Source: Lachnospiraceae bacterium UBA1712 (lineage in GTDB: Bacteria; Bacillota; Clostridia; Lachnospirales; Lachnospiraceae). From it: a stretch of 46,610 bases of DNA. The stretch spans positions 1 to 46,610 of the forward strand of contig DCJA01000025.1 in assembly GCA_002317175.1 (NCBI GenBank), read 5' to 3'. Both the position numbers and the translations under genes were made by a program. Below are positions 15,241 to 25,107 of the stretch, in pieces (position 1 is the stretch's first letter; the number at the start of each line of letters is the position of its first letter). The notes beneath the pieces are model-generated. The model was not told where the DNA came from, did no database searches, and was given only the letters and a program-made list of their open reading frames with translations.

Positions 15241-17505
15241 TTAATTAACTCTAATCTTTGTTCCTTTGCTATCTCTCTTTCCAAGCTTTATGGAATTGAG
15301 AACTATTGTCTTACCATTATAATCGTAATTTTGTTCAACTGCGTTCTGGGTATAGAATACCTCTTCTACATAATCCTTTGGTGAAAGCTTCATACCCCTT
15401 ACACCTACTGCAGCTTTCTTCTTTTCAGGTATCTCCTCAATTGGGAATCTGAGGAAGAAACCATCAACAGACTTAAGAACTATATTGCGCTGATCCTTAA
15501 TGGCTACTACGCTTACAACTTCGTCATCATCTGCAAGCTTTGTAGCGGCAACAGTTTTCTTTGCAACATCAAATTCGCCACCGTCAACAATCTTCATCAT
15601 ACTCTGCTTGGTTACAAAGATTAATCTGAACAGATTAAGATCACTCTGACTGGCAATGGAAATAATATTTTCACTGGCTGATGAATAATTACTAACATTG
15701 TCAATTGGCTTTCCTTTATCTCTGAATTTACCAAATGGAAGATCCATTACCTTGATGGTGTGCAGCTGTCCAATATTGGTAAAGAGGCAAATCTTACCAG
15801 TATTTTTACATCTGCAAATATATTTAAATTCAGCAAGAACTGCTTCTTCGTTACGTTCATAAGTTGGAATGTCTATAATCTTTGCATATCCAAATCTGTC
15901 CATTATGAATACAACATCCATCTCAGGAATCTTAATTTCTTCAACAACCGCTTCCTCGCAGTTATCTATAACGGTTCTTCTTGGCCTTGAGAATTCTTTT
16001 TTAAGCTCATCCAGTTCATTGATAATAACCTGAGCCATACTGTCTCTGCGACTTAAGATATCCTCGTATCTGAAGATATTGGCCATTGTATCATTGTGCT
16101 CTTTAATGAGAGCGTCAATCTCAAGACCAATCAGCTTGTAGAGACGCATTTCAAGAATCGCATTGGCCTGAGGCTCGGTAAACATCAGCTGTTTAGCCAT
16201 AACCTCACTTTCCTTGGTCTTAAATTTGATTCCTGTAGTCTTTCCTTCAATAAGACAGGCTTTAGCCATAGCTCTGTCCTTAGAACCTCTTAAAATCTCT
16301 ATTATAAGATCGATTACATTACAAGCCTTAATAAGTCCTTCCTGAACTTCTCTCTTGGCCTGTTCTTTTTCAAGAAGATTGGTATATTTTCTGGTAGCTA
16401 CTTCATATCTGAAATCAACACATTCCTTAAGAATACGCTTAAGACCCATAGTTTCAGGCTTACCATTGGCTATTGCAAGCATGTTGACGCCAAAGGTGTC
16501 TTCAAGCTTGGTTTTCTTGTATAAAAGGTTGATGAAATTATCAACATTGGCATCCTTACGAAGCTCTATAACAATTCGGATACCTTCTTTTGAAGACTGA
16601 TTAGAAATATCTACAATGTCAGGTGCTTTTTTACTTTCAGCAAGAGCAGCTACATCCTGTAAAAATTTGGTGATATTTGCTCCAACCATGGTAAATGGAA
16701 TCTCTGTAATAACTACATTGGTTTTGCCGTTTTTGGATTTCTCAACCTCAACCTTGCCTCTGACTTTAATTTTTCCCTGGCCAGTCTTGTATATCTCAAG
16801 AAGTTCGTCTTTATTGGTAACAATACCACCTGTAGGAAAATCTGGACCCTGTACATATCTCATAAGATGACTGGTTGATATGCTTTCGTCCTTCATATAA
16901 GCTTTCATGGCACCAATGACTTCACCAAGATTGTGTGGTGGTATATTGGTAGCCATACCAACTGCAATACCCTCAGTTCCGTTTACAAGCAGATTAGGGA
17001 ATTTGGCTGGAAGCACAGAAGGTTCTTTTTCTGTTTCATCAAAGTTAGGAATAAAGTCAACTACATCCTTATCAAGATCCTCTAACAGGCCTAGCTGGGT
17101 GATCTTCTGAAGTCTTGCTTCAGTGTAACGCATAGCAGCTGCGCCATCACCTTCAATATTACCGAAGTTGCCGTGACCATCTACCAGAGGTAAACCTTTT
17201 TTAAAATCCTGACTCATTACAACCAGTGCATCATATATTGAAGAATCACCATGAGGGTGATATTTACCCATGGTATCACCAACAATACGGGCTGATTTAC
17301 GATAAGGCTTATCGTATTTGATACCAAGCTCATGCATATCATACAAGGTTCTTCTTTGTACAGGCTTAAGACCATCTCTTACATCAGGCAAAGCACGTGC
17401 AACAATAACAGACATAGCATAATCTATGTAGGATTTCTGCATAATCTCTGAATATTCAGTTTTAATTATTTCTTCATGTATTTCTGTATCTTTAATCTTG
17501 CTCAT
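15241..17505 (-). CDS. parC: Topoisomerase IV subunit A-like (ParC/GyrA family)
   Basis: The A subunit cuts and rejoins DNA in the type IIA topoisomerase. The catalytic Tyr127 is in AAAMRYTEARL. The quinolone-determining region HPHGDSSIYDA has the wild-type Ser88 and Asp92, equivalent to Ser83 and Asp87 of E. coli GyrA. The C-terminal beta-pinwheel region is rather short, and I cannot find the GyrA box (QRRGGKG-like). The closest stretch reads FGKFRDKGKPID. This favours topoisomerase IV, although 'second gyrase' remains possible. The 754-residue gene starts nine bases after the B-subunit stop, so the pair is an operon. Confidence 0.88.
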   Translation of the reverse strand: MSKIKDTEIHEEIIKTEYSEIMQKSYIDYAMSVIVARALPDVRDGLKPVQRRTLYDMHELGIKYDKPYRKSARIVGDTMGKYHPHGDSSIYDALVVMSQDFKKGLPLVDGHGNFGNIEGDGAAAMRYTEARLQKITQLGLLEDLDKDVVDFIPNFDETEKEPSVLPAKFPNLLVNGTEGIAVGMATNIPPHNLGEVIGAMKAYMKDESISTSHLMRYVQGPDFPTGGIVTNKDELLEIYKTGQGKIKVRGKVEVEKSKNGKTNVVITEIPFTMVGANITKFLQDVAALAESKKAPDIVDISNQSSKEGIRIVIELRKDANVDNFINLLYKKTKLEDTFGVNMLAIANGKPETMGLKRILKECVDFRYEVATRKYTNLLEKEQAKREVQEGLIKACNVIDLIIEILRGSKDRAMAKACLIEGKTTGIKFKTKESEVMAKQLMFTEPQANAILEMRLYKLIGLEIDALIKEHNDTMANIFRYEDILSRRDSMAQVIINELDELKKEFSRPRRTVIDNCEEAVVEEIKIPEMDVVFIMDRFGYAKIIDIPTYERNEEAVLAEFKYICRCKNTGKICLFTNIGQLHTIKVMDLPFGKFRDKGKPIDNVSNYSSASENIISIASQSDLNLFRLIFVTKQSMMKIVDGGEFDVAKKTVAATKLADDDEVVSVVAIKDQRNIVLKSVDGFFLRFPIEEIPEKKKAAVGVRGMKLSPKDYVEEVFYTQNAVEQNYDYNGKTIVLNSIKLGKRDSKGTKIRVN

Positions 17506-17514
17506 ACTCTTACC

Positions 17515-19437
17515 TTATACATCAAGTTCAGCATCGTTGGCATGCTCATATATAAATGATTTTCTAGGAGGTACTTCATTGCCCATCAAAAGCTCTGTAA
17601 GTCTGTCTGCATCTCTTGCATCTTCTATTTCAACCTGCTTTAACTTACGTCTTGCAGGATCAAGGGTTGTTTCCCAAAGCTGCTCTGCATCCATCTCACC
17701 AAGACCTTTATATCTTTGAAGGGTAAATGCGCCCTTATGAGTCTTCCTGTATTTCTCTAAAGCCTTGTCATCGTATAGATATTCTTCTTCTCCTTTAGAT
17801 GGCATAGCTTTATATAAAGGAGGCATAGCCAGGTAGACGTGACCTTCATATATAAGCTCAGGCATAAATCTGTAAAACAGAGTTAAAAGCAGAGTTGAAA
17901 TGTGAGCACCATCAACATCGGCATCGGCCATAATAATTATCTTGTCATAACGAAGCTTGGTAATATCGAAATCATTACCATAGCCTTCTGAAAAACCACA
18001 GTTAAATGCGTTAATCATTGTTTTAATTTCGGCATTGGCAAGAACCTTATCGATTGAAGCCTTCTCAACATTGAGAATTTTGCCTCGAATAGGTAAGATA
18101 GCCTGATAATTACGATCTCTTGCTGTCTTGGCACTACCACCGGCTGAATCACCTTCGACTATAAATATTTCACATTTTTTAGGGTCTCTAGACTCGCAGT
18201 TAGCAAGCTTTCCGTTGCTGTCAAAACTGTATTTTGGCTTTGAAAGCATGTTAACTTTCGATTTCTCTTCGTTTTTACGAATCTTTGCAGCTTTTTCTGC
18301 ACATCCTAAAACTGCCTTTAGTACCTCAAGATTACGGTCGAAGTAATGAACAATTTCTTCTCCAGTTATTTTGGCAACGACTTTGGCGGCGTCCTGGTTA
18401 TCAAGCTTGGTTTTGGTCTGACCTTCAAATCTGGGGTCTGGATGCTTGATTGAGATTACTGCTGTCATGCCATTTCTAATATCTGCACCAGTGAAATTAG
18501 CATCCTTCTCTTTGAGAACGCCTATTCCTCTGGCATAAGTATTCATAACAGTTGTGAACTGTGTCTTAAAGCCAGTCAGATGAGTACCACCTTCGGCATT
18601 ATATATGTTATTACAGAATCCAAGAACATTTTCATGAAACTCATTAACATACTGAAATGCACCTTCAACAGTAATTCCTTCAGATTCGCCCTTAAAATAA
18701 ATAGGCTCATGAATAGCCTCTTTGAGTCTGTTCATATCAGCTAAAAAACCTGTTAAGCCTTCAGGTTCGTGGAATTCAACATATTCTTTGAGGTTTTTAC
18801 GCTTATCCTCGAAGATAATTGTCAAATTAGGATTGAGGTAAGCTGTTTCGTGTAATCTGCTCTTTACTTCCTCTTCTTTGAACCAGGTCTTATCAAATAT
18901 TGTTTCATCGGGAAGAAAGTTGATGGTTGTTCCGGTTTCTCTTGTCTTGCCTATCTGTGGAAGAAGCCCGCCTATAAGTTCTGTTGTAGGTTTGCCATAA
19001 GCATAAGAGTCCTCATAGATTCCGCCGCCTTTCTTAACCCTGACAGAAAGACGCTTTGAAAGTGCATTAACAACAGATGAGCCAACACCATGAAGACCAC
19101 CACTGGTCTTATAAGCCGAATCATCGAATTTACCACCAGCGTGAAGTGTGGTGAATACAAGACGTTCTGCACTCATTCCTTTTTCATGCATCTCAATAGG
19201 AATACCTCTACCATTATCTTCAATAGTTGCAGAGCCATCCTCTTCCAAAGTAACTTTTATTTCTGTACAGTAACCAGCCAGATGCTCATCTACAGAATTA
19301 TCTACAATCTCATAAATAAGGTGATTGAGACCTTTGGTAGATACACTGCCTATGTACATTCCTGGACGTTTTCTAACTGCCTCCAGTCCTTCCAGTACGG
19401 TTATACTGGAAGCATTATAATCATCAGCTTTTGCCAT
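17515..19437 (-). CDS. parE: Topoisomerase IV subunit B-like (ParE/GyrB family)
   Basis: The ATPase subunit of the same enzyme. The GHKL ATPase domain has EIVDNSVDE near residue 45, EDNGRGIP near 74 and GGLHGVGSSVVNALS near 114. The TOPRIM domain has EGDSAGGSAK and PIRGKILNVEKA. The C-terminus has QRYKGLGEMDAEQLWETT. The 640-residue length fits both ParE and Firmicute GyrB. The partner gene without a GyrA box makes ParE the better name. A possible promoter is TTGGAT (19499-19504), 18 bases, TATGAT (19475-19480) on the minus strand. Confidence 0.9.
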   Translation of the reverse strand: MAKADDYNASSITVLEGLEAVRKRPGMYIGSVSTKGLNHLIYEIVDNSVDEHLAGYCTEIKVTLEEDGSATIEDNGRGIPIEMHEKGMSAERLVFTTLHAGGKFDDSAYKTSGGLHGVGSSVVNALSKRLSVRVKKGGGIYEDSYAYGKPTTELIGGLLPQIGKTRETGTTINFLPDETIFDKTWFKEEEVKSRLHETAYLNPNLTIIFEDKRKNLKEYVEFHEPEGLTGFLADMNRLKEAIHEPIYFKGESEGITVEGAFQYVNEFHENVLGFCNNIYNAEGGTHLTGFKTQFTTVMNTYARGIGVLKEKDANFTGADIRNGMTAVISIKHPDPRFEGQTKTKLDNQDAAKVVAKITGEEIVHYFDRNLEVLKAVLGCAEKAAKIRKNEEKSKVNMLSKPKYSFDSNGKLANCESRDPKKCEIFIVEGDSAGGSAKTARDRNYQAILPIRGKILNVEKASIDKVLANAEIKTMINAFNCGFSEGYGNDFDITKLRYDKIIIMADADVDGAHISTLLLTLFYRFMPELIYEGHVYLAMPPLYKAMPSKGEEEYLYDDKALEKYRKTHKGAFTLQRYKGLGEMDAEQLWETTLDPARRKLKQVEIEDARDADRLTELLMGNEVPPRKSFIYEHANDAELDV

Positions 19438-19474
19438 AGTATAAAAACCTCACTATAATCCCACTATTCTCTAT

Positions 19475-19504
19475 ATCATATCACAAAATGTAGTATTTAT
19501 CCAA
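19475..19504 (-). promoter_or_regulatory. Possible promoter of the topoisomerase operon
   Basis: TTGGAT (19499-19504) and TATGAT (19475-19480) on the minus strand are separated by 18 bases and end about 38 bases before the parE ATG. The match is moderate and the DNA is AT-rich, so this is tentative. The rest of the gap, to the degV terminator, shows nothing clear. Confidence 0.4.
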
Positions 19505-19596
19505 CAAAGAATACAATATATTGAAATAAAATAATGACAAAATATATAAGAATGTAATAACGAGAATACTCGGATTAGTAATTGGAATTTAGGCAG

Positions 19597-19625
19597 AAAA
19601 AAAACCCATTTCATTAGAAATGGGC
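19597..19625 (-). terminator. Intrinsic terminator of degV
   Basis: On the minus strand GCCCATTTC pairs with GAAATGGGT around TAAT and is followed by eight T residues. It lies directly after the degV stop codon. Confidence 0.92.
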
Positions 19626-19637
19626 TTAAAAACATAT

Positions 19638-20498
19638 TTATAATTTTTTACAACAAGCAATAGCTATCGCTCCTGTACCAATATGGCATGAAACACTAAG
19701 TGATAATGGATCAGCATATTTAACTTCAAATCCAGGAAATGCTTCTTCAATCTCTTTTACAAATGTTGGTACATCAGCACCATGAGAATATGCAACGAAG
19801 ATAGAGATATTATCAGGATTTAAACCACCAAAACGCTTCTCAGCATCATTCTTAATGGCGTTAATCATAATTGTTTTGCCTGCTGAAGCAGTTCTTGCTT
19901 TGGCAAAAGCATCAAGCTTCTCACCCTGAATCTGAAGTACAGGCTTGAGCTTAAGTAACTCTCCCAATGCTGCAGCAGCCGGAGTGATTCTTCCACCCTT
20001 TTTCAAATACTTTAGCGTATCAAGCATTATATAAATTGATGAATTAAATTTGTCATCAATAAGAATATCATGAATCTCTGAAGCACTCTTGCCCTCTTTA
20101 GCAAGCTTAATTGCATCTAGAACTGATGATTTCTGTGTAACACTTATTCGCTGGTTGTCAACAACATACACTTTATCATCATAATCCTGAGCAAGCATAT
20201 ATGCTGTCTGGCAGGAACCTGATAAGCCTGAACTCATAGGAATATATACAATCTCATCATATTCCTCAAGAACCTTATCCCAGGTCTGCATTACACTGTC
20301 AGGACTTGGCTGAGAAGTCATTACATCTCCACCAGCAATCAGCTTTTCATAGAATTCATCCTGAGTAAGATTTATATCTTCATAATAATCTTTATCGTCA
20401 ATTGTAAATGGCATAGGAACTACAACTATTCCCAATTCCTTTGCCATAGACTGTGTTATGCCAGAATTACTGTCTGTTATAATAGCAACTTTTCCCAT
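19638..20498 (-). CDS. DegV family fatty acid-binding protein
   Basis: DegV (FakB-type) proteins bind a fatty acid and present it to the kinase FakA for phosphorylation. An FakA-like kinase is encoded about 2 kb upstream in this window. Motifs are the N-terminal AIITDSNSGI, MTSQPSP near residue 60, the MSSGLSGS lipid-site loop, and LKKGGRI in the second half. An in-frame GTG lies at 20507. The ATG at 20498 has AGGTG six bases upstream and matches the usual MGKVAIITDS start, giving 286 residues. It ends at a strong terminator. Confidence 0.94.
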   Translation of the reverse strand: MGKVAIITDSNSGITQSMAKELGIVVVPMPFTIDDKDYYEDINLTQDEFYEKLIAGGDVMTSQPSPDSVMQTWDKVLEEYDEIVYIPMSSGLSGSCQTAYMLAQDYDDKVYVVDNQRISVTQKSSVLDAIKLAKEGKSASEIHDILIDDKFNSSIYIMLDTLKYLKKGGRITPAAAALGELLKLKPVLQIQGEKLDAFAKARTASAGKTIMINAIKNDAEKRFGGLNPDNISIFVAYSHGADVPTFVKEIEEAFPGFEVKYADPLSLSVSCHIGTGAIAIACCKKL

Positions 20499-20545
20499 AT
20501 AGCACACCTATCTAATAATATTCGCAAATCAAATTAATTTTACTT

Positions 20546-22591
20546 TTATATAGTTCTAAAGTCAACTGAATTAATATTGGAATTGCTAAGAGCAGCTATT
20601 ATAGCATCCAGCTTACTTTGGTTATTGGGCTTAAATAATTCATTTACACAATCTGCGGCATCTCTTAGTATTTTGGAATCATTGTATATGTCGCCTATTG
20701 TAAATCCAAATTCACCACTCTGTCTTACGCCAAACAGATCACCCGGTCCACGAAGCTTAAGATCTTCATCAGCAATTTTAAAGCCGTCATTGCTTGAGTT
20801 GAGCACATTTAGACGTTCCATGGTTGTTTTATCATTTTTAGTGGAAAGGAAAATACAGTAACTTTGAGAATCACCTCTTCCTACTCGGCCTCTAAGCTGA
20901 TGTAATTGAGCAAGTCCAAATCTTTCAGCATTTTCAATCATAATAACAGTTGCATTTGGAACATCTATACCTACTTCGATTACTGTAGTAGATACCAAGA
21001 CATCAATCTTTTTATCTTTAAAATCCTGCATAATTGAGTCCTTCTGCTCAAGACTCATTTTACCATGAAGGTAAGATGTTATTATATCTGAAGGAAACTC
21101 TGAAGAAAGCTTCTTGGCATAATCAACTACATTTTCAAGATTATCATCCAGTCCCTCTTCAACCTGTGGACAGATTACGTATGCCTGGTGTCCGTCGTGT
21201 ACCTCTTTTTCGATAAATTCATAGCTTTTCTTTCTGAAATCTTTACCGACAACACAGTTTTTGATTGGAAGTCTGTTGGCGGGTAACTCATTAATGAGAG
21301 ACAGATCTATATCTCCATACATAATCATTGCAAGGGAACGAGGTATCGGTGTAGCACTCATTACAAGAAGATGTACTTTTTCACCTTTATTAACAATTGC
21401 TTCACGCTGCTTTACTCCAAAGCGGTGCTGCTCATCTGTAACTACCATGGTCAGATGCTTATACTCGACCTTGTTTTGAAAAACTGCATGAGTACCTATA
21501 ATAATATTTACTTCAGATGAAGATATTGAAGTATATACACTCTTTTTGTCCTTGGCAGACATACTTCCCAACAATAATATAGGATTGATGTTGAGTTTAT
21601 ATTCAGCCTTCATCTGAACAAGCTTTTCGTAGTGCTGCTTTGCAAGTACTTCAGTAGGCGCCATAAGAACCCCCTGATAGCCGTTGGCAGCATTCATAAT
21701 CAATGCTAAAAATGCAATTATGGTTTTACCACTTCCGACATCGCCCTGAACCATTCGATTCATACAGCGGCCTGATTCAAGGTCATTTCTTATGTCTGCC
21801 CATGCTTTCTTTTGTGCATTTGTAAGCTTATAGGGCAATTGCTCTAACAGTCTGACGGTATCGGCTGTCTCAATCAGTGGCTTATCGAAACTGATATTTC
21901 TGGTCTCATTGGCTTCAGTTTTCATCTGAAGAATAAAACTTACAAATTCATGAAATACTATTCGTTCTCTGGCTAAAATAAATGCATCATAATTGATAGG
22001 AAAATGCATATTGGATAATGCCTGAGCAAAGCTTATACAGCCCTCTTTCAAGTCATCAAGTCCATCGTCAGGAATATCAACCTTGTCGATAACCTGCTTT
22101 ACTGCTTTGCTGATAATATTATTGCTTAAGCCCTTTGTTAAGGGATACATAGGCTGCAGGCTTCCCTGGATAGAACTGTACTGCTCAAGTGTATAGAGCT
22201 TGGGCTGAGTCATGGAGAATGCACCATTTTTACCAACTTCTAATTGTCCTCTTATTACATATTCTACAGATGGATCAAGCTGCTTTTTCAGGTAAGGCAT
22301 ATTGAAAAATGTAAGATATACATTTTTGCCATTATGAATAAAGGTAACATGACTATAATCAAGTCTTCCCTTTTTAACAGTTGAAAATGATCCAGCTTTC
22401 ATATATCCGCCAAAAGAAAGAGTCTTTCCTGACAATTCTGCTGATAAAGCTACAGGCTCTTCAAATAAGGTAAAATCTCTTGGTATATAAAATATGAGGT
22501 CTTTAACTGTTTCTATATGAAGTTTTTTGAGACTGGCTGCAGTTTTATCACCAATACCCTTAATCTCTTTAACATCACTGTCTAATAACAT
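20546..22591 (-). CDS. recG: ATP-dependent DNA helicase RecG
   Basis: RecG remodels stalled replication forks and branched DNA. The 681-residue protein has the N-terminal wedge/OB domain, beginning with IKGIGDKTA near residue 10. The helicase core follows: Walker A GDVGSGKT near residue 285, the Walker B-type box DEQHRFG (the RecG form of the DEAD-like motif), SATPIPRSL, and motif VI QLHQLRGRVGRG. It sits between degV and the FakA-like gene. Confidence 0.97.
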   Translation of the reverse strand: MLLDSDVKEIKGIGDKTAASLKKLHIETVKDLIFYIPRDFTLFEEPVALSAELSGKTLSFGGYMKAGSFSTVKKGRLDYSHVTFIHNGKNVYLTFFNMPYLKKQLDPSVEYVIRGQLEVGKNGAFSMTQPKLYTLEQYSSIQGSLQPMYPLTKGLSNNIISKAVKQVIDKVDIPDDGLDDLKEGCISFAQALSNMHFPINYDAFILARERIVFHEFVSFILQMKTEANETRNISFDKPLIETADTVRLLEQLPYKLTNAQKKAWADIRNDLESGRCMNRMVQGDVGSGKTIIAFLALIMNAANGYQGVLMAPTEVLAKQHYEKLVQMKAEYKLNINPILLLGSMSAKDKKSVYTSISSSEVNIIIGTHAVFQNKVEYKHLTMVVTDEQHRFGVKQREAIVNKGEKVHLLVMSATPIPRSLAMIMYGDIDLSLINELPANRLPIKNCVVGKDFRKKSYEFIEKEVHDGHQAYVICPQVEEGLDDNLENVVDYAKKLSSEFPSDIITSYLHGKMSLEQKDSIMQDFKDKKIDVLVSTTVIEVGIDVPNATVIMIENAERFGLAQLHQLRGRVGRGDSQSYCIFLSTKNDKTTMERLNVLNSSNDGFKIADEDLKLRGPGDLFGVRQSGEFGFTIGDIYNDSKILRDAADCVNELFKPNNQSKLDAIIAALSNSNINSVDFRTI

Positions 22592-22640
22592 ATGAATCTT
22601 TCCCTGGATTAATATGATCCCTTTATGACATATTTTTTCT

Positions 22641-22732
22641 CTAATAATAAATAATAATTTCTAATATAAATAATAATTTCTAATAATAAATAATAATTTC
22701 TAATAATAAATAATAATTTCTAATAATAGTTT
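22641..22732. repeat. AT-rich tandem repeat, four copies of about 20 bp plus a partial
   Basis: The unit CTAATAATAAATAATAATTT occurs at 22641, 22661 (19 bases), 22680 and 22700, followed by a partial copy from 22720. It fills the gap between recG and the terminator of the FakA-like gene. A recG promoter is not recognisable within it. Confidence 0.88.
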
Positions 22733-22765
22733 CTTCTAATAATAATATAGATTTTCCTGAATATA

Positions 22766-22790
22766 AAAAAAGCCAGCAAAATGCTGGCTT
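22766..22790 (-). terminator. Intrinsic terminator of the FakA-like gene
   Basis: On the minus strand AAGCCAGC pairs with GCTGGCTT around a five-base loop and runs into a T-tract of seven. It is about ten bases after the stop codon. Confidence 0.93.
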
Positions 22791-22800
22791 TAATAATCTT

Positions 22801-24525
22801 TTATTCAGCAGATACAATATAATAATATATTGGCTGTCCGCCATACTGCACTTCTATATCACAGCCTGAATGACGCTTTGAAATCTCTTCACTGAGAGCA
22901 TTAGCAGCATCTTCTGTAATATCTGCTCCATAGTAGAGACTGATAATTTCTGTAGAATCATCGGCCATTTCATCGATCATATCGAGTACAACAGTATTCA
23001 TATCAGCACCAACTGATAAAATACCTGCATCACCAATACCCATATAATCACCAGACTTGATCTCTTTATCATCGATTACTGTATCTCTTACAGCATATGT
23101 AACTTCGCCAGATTTAACATTGGCAATTTCTTCACACATAAGCTGCTCATTTTCTTCTGGACTATTACCTGGAACATAGCTAATAACAGCAGTAATACCC
23201 TGAGGAACAGTCTTTGTTGGGATAACAACTACTTTCTTATCTTCTGTAAGATCCTTAGCCTGATTAGCTGCAAGAATAATGTTCTTGTTATTAGGTAATA
23301 TGAATACATTATCTGCATTAAGCTTTTCGATGGCATTAAGAATGTCTTCTGTTGAAGGATTCATGGTCTGACCACCAGAAATAATAAGATCAACACCAAG
23401 ACTCTTGAAGATCTCGTCCATACCATCACCAACAGAGATAGCTACAAATGCATCTTCCTTATGCTCCATAGCTGGCTCTTCTTTGGCTTCAGCTACATTT
23501 GCCTTATTTACTGCACTGATTTCTACATTCTCTATTGCTTCAAGCTCACCCTGAGCATTCTTCTTTACAAGATTCTCATGATGCTCAAGACGCATATTAT
23601 CAATCTTCATGTTGCTCAGAGCACCATACATAAGTGCCTTCTGAATTGCCATACCAGGATCATTGGTATGAACATGAACCTTAACAATCTCGTCGTCAGC
23701 AACTACAACGATTGAATCACCAATTGATTCAAGATATTTCTTAAAATCAATCTCAGTCTTAACATTGAAAGGCTTCTCTAACATGATAATAAATTCTGTA
23801 CAGTAACCGAATTTAATATCTTCTGAATCAAGGCTTTCCTTATAAGAATCAACCTTACTAACGCCAGGAGTAACTGTGCTCTCCATAACAGTGATATCTA
23901 CATCTTTACCACACATTAAGTCGTAAGCACCCTGAAGGACAACCATAAGGCCCTGTCCGCCTGAATCAACAACACCTGCCTGCTTTAATACAGGAAGCAT
24001 CTCTGGTGTCTTTTCAAGCACTTCATTGCCATAAGCAATAACCTGTTCAATAAACTTATTGATATCTGTTTCACCGGCATCTGCAAGCTCTCTGGCCTTA
24101 TCGCTGATACCTTTTGCAACAGTAAGAATTGTACCTTCCTTAGGCTTCATAACAGCCTTATATGCTGTCTCAACAGCTTTTTCACATGCCTGAGCAATGA
24201 TAGCAACATCAAGTGTTTCATATTCTTTTGCTACCTTGGTAAATCCACGAAGTAACTGAGATAAAATAACTCCGGAATTACCTCTGGCTCCTCTAAGAGA
24301 ACCACTGCTTATTGTCTTGCAAAGAGTTACCATATCATCACTATTAAGTGTTGCAACTTCTTTGGCTGCAGACATTATAGTCATTGTCATATTTGTTCCA
24401 GTATCACCATCTGGAACTGGGAATACATTAAGCTCATTAATCCATTCTTTTTTAGCGTCAAGACTCTTTGCACCTGCTAAAAACATCTTTGACAATAAAA
24501 TGGAATCAATAGTTGTGTTGGACAC
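22801..24525 (-). CDS. FakA-like fatty acid kinase (DAK2 / YloV family)
   Basis: FakA phosphorylates fatty acids bound to FakB/DegV proteins, feeding exogenous fatty acids into phospholipid synthesis. The DAK2-type nucleotide site FPVPDGDTGTNMTMT is near residue 35, SLRGARGNSGVILSQL near 80 and GVVDSGGQGL near 180. The C-terminal half is a DegV-like/FakA-C domain. The frame is open to an ATG at 24576. However, a strong AAGGAGG lies eight bases before a GTG at 24525, whose product begins SNTTID as in the family. I chose that GTG (574 residues). The start is 13 bases after the Asp23-gene stop, the usual pairing. Confidence 0.93.
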   Translation of the reverse strand: MSNTTIDSILLSKMFLAGAKSLDAKKEWINELNVFPVPDGDTGTNMTMTIMSAAKEVATLNSDDMVTLCKTISSGSLRGARGNSGVILSQLLRGFTKVAKEYETLDVAIIAQACEKAVETAYKAVMKPKEGTILTVAKGISDKARELADAGETDINKFIEQVIAYGNEVLEKTPEMLPVLKQAGVVDSGGQGLMVVLQGAYDLMCGKDVDITVMESTVTPGVSKVDSYKESLDSEDIKFGYCTEFIIMLEKPFNVKTEIDFKKYLESIGDSIVVVADDEIVKVHVHTNDPGMAIQKALMYGALSNMKIDNMRLEHHENLVKKNAQGELEAIENVEISAVNKANVAEAKEEPAMEHKEDAFVAISVGDGMDEIFKSLGVDLIISGGQTMNPSTEDILNAIEKLNADNVFILPNNKNIILAANQAKDLTEDKKVVVIPTKTVPQGITAVISYVPGNSPEENEQLMCEEIANVKSGEVTYAVRDTVIDDKEIKSGDYMGIGDAGILSVGADMNTVVLDMIDEMADDSTEIISLYYGADITEDAANALSEEISKRHSGCDIEVQYGGQPIYYYIVSAE

Positions 24526-24538
24526 TTTAGTCTCCTCC

Positions 24539-24898
24539 TTAGTCAATAACACGAACACCTTCGACAAAGATATCAATCTTTTCTACTTCCATGCCCGTGA
24601 ATTCTTCTACTTTATATTTAACACTTTCAATAAGGTTATTAGATAATGCACGTATATTCACACCATATGCAATAATAACGTGAAATTCAAGTGCCAATCT
24701 GTCTTTTTTAAGGCTTACCTGTATACCTCTTGTAAAATTGTCTTTCTTAAGAAGCTTTACAATTCCATCCTTAACATTAATACCAGCCATACCAACAATG
24801 CCAAAGCATTCCATAGCTACTGATCCAGCATACTGAGCAATAACTTCCTTATCTATAGAAATATTACCCATATGTGTATTCATCATAGAATTCTTCAT
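24539..24898 (-). CDS. Asp23/Gls24 family envelope stress protein
   Basis: Asp23/Gls24 proteins associate with the membrane and cell envelope, and the gene commonly precedes fakA in Firmicutes. The 119-residue product has the DUF322 pattern: GNISIDKEVIAQYAG at the start, ECFGIVGMAG, a central VIAYGVNI strand and a C-terminal VEKIDIFVEGVRV. The frame is open to 24943. AAAGGAGGT just upstream of the ATG at 24898 decides the start. A TATAAT lies at 24944-24949 on the minus strand, about 45 bases before the ATG. Confidence 0.93.
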   Translation of the reverse strand: MKNSMMNTHMGNISIDKEVIAQYAGSVAMECFGIVGMAGINVKDGIVKLLKKDNFTRGIQVSLKKDRLALEFHVIIAYGVNIRALSNNLIESVKYKVEEFTGMEVEKIDIFVEGVRVID

Positions 24899-24943
24899 GT
24901 AAAAAGACCTCCTTTCAAAGCATTCGGTCGCATTACTAGCCAA

Positions 24944-24949
24944 ATTATA
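24944..24949 (-). promoter_or_regulatory. Possible -10 box of the Asp23-fakA operon
   Basis: A perfect TATAAT on the minus strand, at a suitable distance from the Asp23 gene. The expected -35 position (about 24967-24972) is AT-only and weak. Confidence 0.4.
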
Positions 24950-25032
24950 CCTGTATTATTATATATTATTATTATAAAAAATGAAACATTAAATATTTTT
25001 AACATTTTGTAACGAAATTTTTAAAAAATAAC

Positions 25033-25061
25033 TTGATTTTTATGTTTACCTCTGATACTAT
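25033..25061 (+). promoter_or_regulatory. SigA-type promoter of rpmB
   Basis: TTGATT (25033-25038) and TACTAT (25056-25061) are separated by exactly 17 bases, about 47 bases before the rpmB ATG. Confidence 0.72.
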
Positions 25062-25107
25062 ACTACTGTTGCAATTCAAAGAAAGAAAAGCTTGGAGGTG
25101 AAAAACC

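Noticed and set aside
15241..19437. Calling this pair the primary DNA gyrase (gyrA/gyrB)
   Set aside because: I see no GyrA box in the A subunit and the pair is not next to dnaA, dnaN or recF. Topoisomerase IV is more likely, although the distinction is not final.
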